Shown: positions 1 to 5,222 of the stretch, piece by piece
Numbering within the stretch: the first letter of the stretch is position 1
Layout: each line of letters opens with the position of its first letter
Origin: Fluviicola sp.
Lineage (GTDB): Bacteria; Bacteroidota; Bacteroidia; Flavobacteriales_D; Crocinitomicaceae
Assembly (NCBI RefSeq): GCF_030151805.1
Contig: NZ_JASLCN010000414.1
Location: 1 to 8,497 of the forward strand
DNA length: 8,497 bases
Reading direction: 5' to 3'
Position numbers and translations under genes: made by a program
Notes under the pieces: generated by a model
Seen by the model: only the letters and a program-made list of their open reading frames with translations
The model's database searches: none
Told to the model about the DNA's origin: nothing

Positions 1-113
1 GTTGTTCCGATTCCTACATTCCCGGAAGCAGGAATACTATTTGTTTGTGAAAATGACTGATGACTGAATAGTAGTAGCATCGTCCAAAGACTTGTTTGAA
101 TAGTGCTTTTCAT
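1..113 (-). CDS. Secreted protein N-terminus with GNVGIGTT motif (partial, runs off left edge)
   Basis: Reading from the ATG at 113-111, 37 codons stay open to the window edge, so only the N-terminus is visible. It begins MKSTIQTSLW, followed by a hydrophobic stretch (MLLLF) and a likely signal-peptidase cut after SFSQ near residue 23, a common Bacteroidota pattern. The mature part starts TNSIPAS and continues GNVGIGT, with the next codon (AC-) also Thr. The phrase NVGIGTT is frequent in Bacteroidota surface or tail-fibre-like proteins, where it precedes beta-rich repeats and sometimes a C-terminal peptidase S74 (endosialidase chaperone) domain; that is family knowledge and nothing here shows the domain. 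The gene is separated from the upstream TPR gene by about 200 AT-rich bases and a possible terminator, so it is probably a separate unit. The call rests on signal peptide plus motif in one frame; the competing plus-strand readings lack both. Confidence 0.6.
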   Translation of the reverse strand, partial: MKSTIQTSLWTMLLLFSHQSFSQTNSIPASGNVGIGT

Positions 114-123
114 ATCTGTGAAT

Positions 124-150
124 AATAGTTATGAGCCAATTTTAACTATT
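124..150. repeat. 8-bp inverted repeat upstream of the left-edge gene
   Basis: AATAGTTA (124-131) and TAACTATT (143-150) are exact reverse complements separated by 11 bases. The pair lies 11 to 37 bases upstream of the ATG at 113, where an operator or leader hairpin could sit. It is AT-rich and may be chance. The rest of 151-213 and 240-316 is AT-rich with no recognised gene or promoter. Confidence 0.25.
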
Positions 151-213
151 TTTCTGATATAATTCAGCTTAAAAACTGATTTTTAACATTTTAAACTTCC
201 TGTTTTACATGCT

Positions 214-239
214 AAAAAACTCTAAAACCTTTGGTTTTA
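214..239 (-). terminator. Probable intrinsic terminator of the lipoprotein-TPR operon
   Basis: On the minus strand, TAAAACC-AAA-GGTTTTA forms a perfect 7-bp stem with a 3-base loop (223-239), followed after GAG by six T (complement of 214-219). It lies about 78 bases past the TPR gene stop. The stem has only two G-C pairs, so it may be weak, but no better candidate lies between the two genes. Confidence 0.45.
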
Positions 240-316
240 AAGCAATTTATGCACATTTATGAGAAATAAAATTTTCAGTTATGAAATATGATTTTTTCGA
301 AATTTAAACCCGGAAA

Positions 317-2143
317 TTACAAATCTTCCGAATCTGAAACATCCCCGCGCAATGCCCGATAACGTTTCCGGGCTTCTACCGTGAGCAAACTTCCTTTGCA
401 TTCAAAGAGAATTTTCTTGTAGTATTCTGCCGCTTTTTCTTTGTCGTGGAGGTTCTTTTCGTAGATTTCTGCAATCTGAAAAATAGCATCGTCGGCTAAG
501 ATGTCGTCTTTGTAATACGTGTAAATGCGGTTCAGATAATCCAGTGCTTCCTGCCATTTTCCCTGGTATTCCATGGCTTGTGCTTTACGGAACAGTATTT
601 CATCTGCTAATCCGTGAGCCGGAAATGCAGCATTGATCGAATCGTAGAGTTTGAATGCACGATCGAACTGATGCTGTTCCAACAATAAATCTGCTTGCGC
701 AAATTGGTACATGGCTGTGTAATTGCTGTCCAGACCTAAATTATCGGTGATTAATACGGATAATTTCATCGCGTCATTTGCAATGAGTTTACTGGTCGAC
801 TCTTTCAGAACATCTAACTGTGATTGAGCAAATTTGAAATCTCCGTCGTAATAAAATACGCGTGCGTTTTTGAATTTCGCTTCCGATCCGATTGCTTCGA
901 ACTTAAAGTCTTTGTCGATTTGCATGTAGTACAAAGAAGCCTGCCAGATATCGTCTTTCAGGATTAACACGTCTGCCAAAGCCATTTTCACCTGCGCTCT
1001 TTCGAAGTCGGATAATCCGGGAACTGCCAGACAACTGTCGAGCAATAACGCCGCTCCTTCTGCATCGTTTCCGTAATATGCTTTGATCTCAGCCAGTTCT
1101 TTTGCCGTATACACGGCATTTCTTCCCCAGCCTAACAACTTCAAACCTTGTCTGTATTCTCTTTCAGCATCGGCAATATCCTGTGGCTGGTACTTTTTCT
1201 CGATGGTAATTTCGCGGTAACGGATATTCAATAAGGAACTGTATGCCGTATAGTAATTCGGATTTTGCGGTCCCTGGTCAATAATGTATTTATATGCGAG
1301 GCGTGCCGCCGCATAGTCACTGTTTTCCACACATGTTTCCGCCAGATCCATGACACGGTATCCGTTTCCTTTTTCCCTGCGGTCCAAAGCCTGTGTTTGC
1401 GTTAATGCCGCTTTGAATTCTTTCTTTTGAATGAATAACCAGATCAACATTTCCGAATAGATGAAATCATTGGGTTTCTTCTGAATCCGGACAAGGAGCT
1501 TGTCTTTTAATTTTTGATACACCCCGGTTTTATCTTCCGTGAAGTCAATTTGTTTCGTTAATGCATTCTGAATATTACTCGCGTAATTCGGGTACAAATC
1601 CAACACTTCGAAATACTCATCAATCATTTCGTCGGTTCTTCCCAAAAGGGAATACACTTCTGCAAACTGAACCTGCAACGGATAACTTTTCTTCAATTCT
1701 TTCCGCCCCGCTTCAAGGGTTTTCAATCCCCAATCAACTTTTCCTTTTTTGATGAATGAATTGTATAACTCAACAACCTCGTAACCGTTTGAAGTGACTT
1801 GTTTGATGCGATCATTGTACAATTTCTCTGTTTGTGAAGTGCGCTCGGTTCGTTCGTACAAATCTCCCAGTGCAATGGTGTAATCGAAATCATTTGAATT
1901 GGAAATCAGTTTTTTGAGAAATTTCTCAGCGTCTTTCGGTTGATTGGTTTTTTCCAGGCAATCCACGTAACGCAGCTGATCAAACTTGGTGCTTTGCTTG
2001 TTGATGATCTTCTCGAAATAGGGAAGTGCTTTGTCAAACTCTCCGTTGTTGTAGTACAAATTGGCCAATTGCTGATCTGTGCTCGTTTGCGCGGAAAGAG
2101 CAAGGGAAAAGAACAGGCAACAAAAAATAATCAGGTGTTTCAT
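317..2143 (-). CDS. Exported tetratricopeptide-repeat (TPR) protein
   Basis: A 608-residue protein starting MKHLIIFCCLFFSLALSAQ, a signal peptide with predicted cleavage after Q19, so it acts in the periplasm or at the outer membrane. Most of the rest is TPR-like helical repeats. The first is clear at about 21-50 (LANLYYNNGEFDKALPYFEK), and further degenerate units run through the middle. A well-formed C-terminal set at about 510-600 (ADEILFRKAQAMEYQGKWQEAL, then DDAIFQIAEIYEK and KAAEYYKKIL) resembles the TPR regions of BamD/YbgF-type envelope proteins; I infer scaffold function only. The tail is acidic (DVSDSEDL). The open frame extends upstream to an ATG at 2191, but that start overlaps the preceding lipoprotein gene and would bury the signal peptide, so the ATG at 2143 is preferred. 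It lies 7 bases after the lipoprotein stop, indicating one operon. The substrate or partner cannot be named. Confidence 0.88.
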   Translation of the reverse strand: MKHLIIFCCLFFSLALSAQTSTDQQLANLYYNNGEFDKALPYFEKIINKQSTKFDQLRYVDCLEKTNQPKDAEKFLKKLISNSNDFDYTIALGDLYERTERTSQTEKLYNDRIKQVTSNGYEVVELYNSFIKKGKVDWGLKTLEAGRKELKKSYPLQVQFAEVYSLLGRTDEMIDEYFEVLDLYPNYASNIQNALTKQIDFTEDKTGVYQKLKDKLLVRIQKKPNDFIYSEMLIWLFIQKKEFKAALTQTQALDRREKGNGYRVMDLAETCVENSDYAAARLAYKYIIDQGPQNPNYYTAYSSLLNIRYREITIEKKYQPQDIADAEREYRQGLKLLGWGRNAVYTAKELAEIKAYYGNDAEGAALLLDSCLAVPGLSDFERAQVKMALADVLILKDDIWQASLYYMQIDKDFKFEAIGSEAKFKNARVFYYDGDFKFAQSQLDVLKESTSKLIANDAMKLSVLITDNLGLDSNYTAMYQFAQADLLLEQHQFDRAFKLYDSINAAFPAHGLADEILFRKAQAMEYQGKWQEALDYLNRIYTYYKDDILADDAIFQIAEIYEKNLHDKEKAAEYYKKILFECKGSLLTVEARKRYRALRGDVSDSEDL

Positions 2144-2150
2144 TAAGTAC

Positions 2151-2693
2151 TTACTGCATTGAAGGTGAATGTTCGACTTTAAAACGTTCAAAAATAGGTT
2201 TAAATTGCTCGTAAGAATGTTTAAATTCTATAAATTGTTTCTCCAGATTCCGGCTGTGCTTCCGAATTTCGGTCGCTTCCTTTAATTCAAACTGAACGGA
2301 TTCGTAATACAACGCACGATCTCCGGCTCCGTTTTCAATATCAGACTGTAGCAGTTTCAATCGTTTTTTTTGTTCCTGCTGTGCTTTTCCAAGGTTCCTG
2401 ATTTCGGTCGTGAAAAAATCCGTAGCCCTATAAGCCTGAATAAATCCGTCGATTTCTTTTGCCGTTTCCATATCGAGCGTGTCATTTCCCAATTCAATAT
2501 TGAAGTTCAACAGCATGATTTTCGATTTCCCGCGCAATTTCAATACCTGGTTAGTATCTAATTCCTGAAGGAGTTTTTGAACGGTGTCGTTGGTTGCTTT
2601 CGAAAACAATACATCTTCTTCAAACTTGCCCAGTTTGTTCCCGCAGGAAGCAAGGGAAGTAAGCAGTATTAAAAAAGACAGTATTCTCAGCAT
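2151..2693 (-). CDS. Coiled-coil lipoprotein, function unknown
   Basis: A 180-residue protein with an N-terminal lipoprotein signal: MLRILSFLILLTSLASC, where LASC is the lipobox and C17 the lipidated cysteine. The mature part is highly charged and helical, especially about 95-175 (QQEQKKRLKLLQ, FELKEATEIRKHSRNLEKQ), consistent with a coiled coil anchored in the periplasm or outer membrane. I do not recognise a named family. It is the first gene of a tight operon with the exported TPR protein (7-base gap), so the two products probably work together in the envelope; that is inference from spacing and shared export signals. The promoter should lie in the 75 bases between this gene and the inverted-repeat element at 2769, but no good TANNTTTG match is visible there. 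Confidence 0.85.
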   Translation of the reverse strand: MLRILSFLILLTSLASCGNKLGKFEEDVLFSKATNDTVQKLLQELDTNQVLKLRGKSKIMLLNFNIELGNDTLDMETAKEIDGFIQAYRATDFFTTEIRNLGKAQQEQKKRLKLLQSDIENGAGDRALYYESVQFELKEATEIRKHSRNLEKQFIEFKHSYEQFKPIFERFKVEHSPSMQ

Positions 2694-2768
2694 GATACTA
2701 AATTACATAAAATGATTGTTTTTCAGATACTGTCGTAAAGCATAAAGCAAACGAAACGTATACTGTAT

Positions 2769-2924
2769 ATCCTCCCCCTTGGTCCCCCTCCAAAGGGGGA
2801 ACGCGAAAATTCCCCTTTAAGGATTAAAACTTACTTCGAAAATTTAAGATGAAAATGATTGAATTCTCTTTTTGAAAGAAGATTAAAAATCTCTCCCTTT
2901 GCAGGGGGGACTGAGGGGGAGGAT
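2769..2924. repeat. Inverted-repeat (REP/MITE-like) element between serS and the lipoprotein operon
   Basis: Two C/G-rich arms of about 32 bases face each other: 2769-2800, starting ATCCTCCCCCT, and 2892-2924, whose reverse complement also starts ATCCTCCCCCT. After a TTG/CAG difference both carry GTCCCCC, then CAAAGGG. The arms match at most positions and flank 91 AT-rich bases with no gene. The left arm also folds on itself: TCCCCCT-CCAA-AGGGGGA (2783-2800), or alternatively AAAGGGGGAA with TTCCCCTTT (2792-2818, one bulged G). The two folds share the same G-tract and are mutually exclusive. The C-rich arms contrast with the AT-rich surroundings, suggesting a dispersed palindromic repeat or non-autonomous element; no transposase or obvious target-site duplication is seen. 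Copy number in the genome is needed to classify it. Confidence 0.7.
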
Positions 2925-2934
2925 TTTACCAAAC

Positions 2935-2968
2935 AAAAAATCCCCTCCGTCACAACAACAGAAGGGAT
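2935..2968 (-). terminator. Intrinsic terminator of serS
   Basis: On the minus strand ATCCCTTCTG and CGGAGGGGAT form a 10-bp stem (two G-T wobbles) around a 9-base loop, followed directly by six T (complement of 2935-2940). It lies 20 bases after the stop codon at 2988-2990 in the corrected serS frame. This supports the gene ending at 2988 and not at the later stop at 2831. Confidence 0.75.
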
Positions 2969-2987
2969 CTTGATGATCTTATAAGAA

Positions 2988-4258
2988 TCAATCAATTCGC
3001 GTAAACCCGGTATACTTATGCAGCACCTCCGGAATTTCAATACCATCAGGGTCTGATAATTTTCCATAATAGATGCCATAATTCTCGGAAGAGCCAACGC
3101 AGAACCATTCAGGGTATGTGCTAAATAATTCTTCTTATCCGCTCCTTTGAAACGCAATTTCAGGCGATTCGCCTGGAACGTATCAAAACGGGAACAAGAA
3201 CTCACTTCCAGCCATTTCTCCTGAGCAGCAGAAAACACTTCGAAATCGTAAGTCATTGCAGAAGCAAAACCAGTGTCGCCACCACACAAACGCAAAACGC
3301 GGTAGTGCAAACCTAATTTCTCCAATAAACCTTTCACATGGTTCACCATTTCGGTCAAAGCTCTTTCCGCATTACGGGGGTGTTCGATACGAACAATTTC
3401 TACCTTATCAAACTGATGCAAACGGTTCAAGCCACGAACATGCGCGCCGTAACTTCCTGCTTCTCTTCTGAAACAAGGAGTGTAACCCGTCATCTTGATA
3501 GAGAAATTTTCGTCCGGAAGAACCACATCGCGGTAAATATTCGTCAATGGAACTTCTGCTGTCGGGATCATATACAAATCATCCACCGGCATGTGATACA
3601 TCTGACCTTCTTTATCCGGTAATTGTCCTGTACCGTAAGCACTCGCTTCGTTCACTACGTGAGGAACAATGAACTCTTCGTAACCTGCTTTTTCAGCTTC
3701 TTCCAGGAAGAATTGAATCAAAGCGCGTTGCAATTTCGCTCCTTTTCCTTTGTAAACCGGGAAACCAGCTCCTGTAATTTTAACTCCTAATTCGAAATCG
3801 ATCAGGTCAAATTTCTTAGTCAATTCCCAATGCGGCAATGCATTATTATGCAACACAGCCGGCTCACCAACAACCTCGATTGTTTCGTTATCTTCCTCGT
3901 TCTTACCTGCAACTACCAAGGTATTCGGAACATTCGGAACCTGGTAAAGTAACTGTATAATTTCATTTTCCAGCGCATCTACCTGCAATTTCAATTGATG
4001 CTCCTCTTGTTTTAGGTCAGCAGTTTTCGTTTTTGCAGCTTCCGCCTCGGAAGTTTTACCACTTTTGAAAAATTCACCAATTTCCTTTGCAATCTTATTC
4101 AATTCGGACGCAATAGATTCCATGGACGTCTTTGCTGAACGCCATTGCTGGTCTTTCGCAATAATTGCATCAATAGTTTCCGTCACATCAATGTTGCGCT
4201 TTTTTAATGCGGTGATGATCTCATCACGTTCAGCGCGGATTTTGGTCATTTCTAACAT
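2988..4258 (-). CDS. serS: Seryl-tRNA synthetase, with an apparent one-base frameshift near its 3' end
   Basis: Class II synthetase that activates serine with ATP and charges tRNA-Ser (and tRNA-Sec where present) in the cytoplasm. Starting at the ATG at 4258 (MLEMTKIRAERDEII), it has the N-terminal helical arm at about 15-105, the serine-binding TAE at 233-235 (PTAEVPLTN), motif 2 at 263-266 (FRRE, then AGSYGAHVRGL), the EVSSCS segment at about 351-356 and motif 3 (NGSALALPR, R392). After T403 the frame breaks: the sequence reads CAGACCCTGATGG, and one extra C would restore PDGIEIPEVLHKYTGF and stop TGA at 2988, giving 423 residues, the usual family length. Uncorrected, the frame continues to 2831 with an unrelated tail through the terminator and repeat element. 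A GTG at 4285 would add nine residues that look non-coding. It follows rplU-rpmA but is separated by a terminator. SerRS is essential, so a sequence error is more likely than a dead gene. Confidence 0.93.
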
Positions 4259-4278
4259 ATGAATTGAATTTAAATGTT

Positions 4279-4296
4279 GATTCACCGGAGTGAATC
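4279..4296 (-). promoter_or_regulatory. Perfect leader hairpin upstream of serS
   Basis: GATTCACCGGAGTGAATC is a perfect 7-bp stem with a CGGA loop, 20 bases upstream of the serS ATG and after the rpmA terminator. It would lie in the serS leader if transcription starts in the 4297-4322 segment, or act as an operator on the DNA. There is no T-tract, so it is not a terminator. No convincing promoter consensus is visible in this short gap. Its role is unknown. Confidence 0.45.
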
Positions 4297-4322
4297 GGGT
4301 ATAAAATTGGTAAATTAAAACG

Positions 4323-4357
4323 AAAAAAGGCGAATCCCGAAACTGTCGGAACTCACC
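4323..4357 (-). terminator. Intrinsic terminator after rpmA
   Basis: On the minus strand GGTGAGTTCCGA pairs with TCGGGATTCGCC (12-bp stem with three G-T wobbles, 5-base loop), followed by six T (complement of 4323-4328). It lies 26 bases past the rpmA stop and separates the rplU-rpmA unit from serS. Read-through into serS may still occur, as the wobbles weaken the stem. Confidence 0.8.
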
Positions 4358-4383
4358 TTTCTCAAAAAATTTATATTATTCGA

Positions 4384-4653
4384 TTAAGCCTCCGTAGTTT
4401 CAAATGGAACCACCGATACAAACGAACGATTATCTCTTTTTTTACGGAACTCAACTGTTCCGTCAGTTAAAGCATATAATGTGTGATCTTTACCGATCCC
4501 AACATGCTCTCCCGGGTGGTGTGCAGTACCGCGTTGACGAACAATAATGTTCCCAGCGATTGCAGCTTGTCCACCGAAAATTTTCACTCCTAGACGTTTG
4601 CTATGTGATTCGCGACCGTTTTTGGAACTACCGACTCCTTTTTTATGTGCCAT
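4384..4653 (-). CDS. rpmA: 50S ribosomal protein L27
   Basis: An 89-residue protein with the L27 pattern: N-terminal MAHKKGVGSSKNGRES, then LGVKIFGGQ, the core RQRGTAHHPGEHVG and the C-terminal strand YALTDGTVEF. L27 sits near the peptidyl-transferase centre of the large subunit, with its flexible N-terminus reaching towards the tRNA acceptor ends. The N-terminus begins directly with the mature AHKKG-type sequence, so it lacks the cleavable extension of Firmicutes L27. It starts 35 bases after the rplU stop and is almost certainly cotranscribed with it. Length and start are normal for the family. Confidence 0.98.
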   Translation of the reverse strand: MAHKKGVGSSKNGRESHSKRLGVKIFGGQAAIAGNIIVRQRGTAHHPGEHVGIGKDHTLYALTDGTVEFRKKRDNRSFVSVVPFETTEA

Positions 4654-4688
4654 CTTTTCTAATTTTTTATCCGTCGATTAACGGAGAA

Positions 4689-5000
4689 TTACCCTTTAAT
4701 ATCTGTAATCGTAATTTGTGTAAAAGATTGACGGTGACCGTTTCTTTTCACATATCCTTTTCTACGTTTCTTACGGAAAATGATAACCGTATCACCTTTA
4801 ACGTGATCATTCACTTGAGCAGTAACTAATGCTCCTGCGATAGCTGGGGCGCCAATATTCACTTTTCCACCATTGTCTACCAATAAAACACGATCAAATT
4901 CTACTTTCGATCCTGCTTCAGCGTCTAAACGGTGTACAAAGATTTTTTGGTCTTTTTGCACTTTAAATTGCTGCCCTGCTATTTCTACTATTGCGTACAT
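4689..5000 (-). CDS. rplU: 50S ribosomal protein L21
   Basis: A 103-residue protein, the standard L21 length, starting MYAIVEIAGQQFKVQKDQ. It shows the N-terminal beta strands (IFVHRLDAEAGSKVEFDRVLLV) and the conserved basic rRNA-binding end KKRRKGYVKRNGHRQ at about residues 77-91, followed by FTQITITDI. L21 binds 23S rRNA in the large subunit. The frame is open to an upstream ATG at 5033, which would add 11 residues not seen in L21 and would start inside the -7 promoter element, so the ATG at 5000 is chosen. It is the first gene of the rplU-rpmA operon, with a good Bacteroidota promoter just upstream. Confidence 0.98.
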   Translation of the reverse strand: MYAIVEIAGQQFKVQKDQKIFVHRLDAEAGSKVEFDRVLLVDNGGKVNIGAPAIAGALVTAQVNDHVKGDTVIIFRKKRRKGYVKRNGHRQSFTQITITDIKG

Positions 5001-5030
5001 AACAGATGTTTTAAAATTTAATTTGGAGGG

Positions 5031-5055
5031 CAAAGATAGTAAAGTTTTTCAACAA
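5031..5055 (-). promoter_or_regulatory. rplU-rpmA promoter (TATCTTTG -7 element)
   Basis: On the minus strand TATCTTTG (complement of 5031-5038) matches the Bacteroidota -7 consensus TANNTTTG exactly. Two overlapping TTG candidates for the -33 element lie at 5050-5052 and 5053-5055, only 11 or 14 bases upstream, shorter than the usual spacing of about 17-23, so the upstream box is uncertain. Transcription would start near 5025 with a leader of roughly 25 bases. Confidence 0.65.
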
Positions 5056-5153
5056 TCTACTTAATCCCTACTATTTTTCTCATTAAGAATCACTTCATTT
5101 CTCAAAATTCGACTCTAACGGCTCCATTTTCGTTCTAAATTCTAATTGAGGGG

Positions 5154-5169
5154 ATAAGTGTACACTTAT
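5154..5169. promoter_or_regulatory. Perfect 16-bp palindrome upstream of rplU
   Basis: ATAAGTGTACACTTAT is an exact palindrome between the metalloprotease stop (5223) and the rplU promoter, about 115 bases upstream of the -7 element. Continuous two-fold symmetry with no spacer suits a dimeric DNA-binding protein better than an RNA hairpin. No T-tract follows on either strand, so it is not a terminator. The remainder of 5056-5222 holds no recognised gene. Confidence 0.45.
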
Positions 5170-5222
5170 GCACAACTTACCCTGGTAATAATATAGAAAC
5201 AGCTGAAGCAACCAATATCCTA

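Noticed and set aside
2..67. Plus-strand gene end, with frame closing at 65-67
   Set aside because: The minus strand over the same bases encodes a signal peptide and a GNVGIGTT motif. The plus-strand frame has no recognisable feature and no terminator.
2144..2191. Upstream ATG at 2191 for the TPR gene
   Set aside because: It overlaps the lipoprotein coding region and would hide the signal peptide behind 16 residues.
2769..2924. CRISPR array
   Set aside because: There are only two similar units, in inverted orientation, with no regular direct repeats or spacers and no cas genes nearby.
2831..2987. C-terminal extension of serS as a novel appended domain
   Set aside because: The frame shift restores the expected SerRS ending and stop. 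The extra tail is translation of a terminator and a palindromic repeat, so it is an artefact of the missing base.
3040..3060. Programmed -1 frameshifting in serS
   Set aside because: A -1 slip at ACC would restore the frame, but there is no canonical X XXY YYZ slippery heptamer and no known precedent in SerRS that I can name. An indel error is simpler.
4259..4285. GTG start for serS at 4285
   Set aside because: The nine added residues have no counterpart in SerRS and overlap the leader hairpin. The ATG at 4258 gives a normal N-terminus.
4654..4688. Small hairpin (TCCGT/ACGGA) between rplU and rpmA
   Set aside because: The stem is only 5 bp and has no T-tract on the transcribed strand. The spacing is that of an ordinary operon gap.
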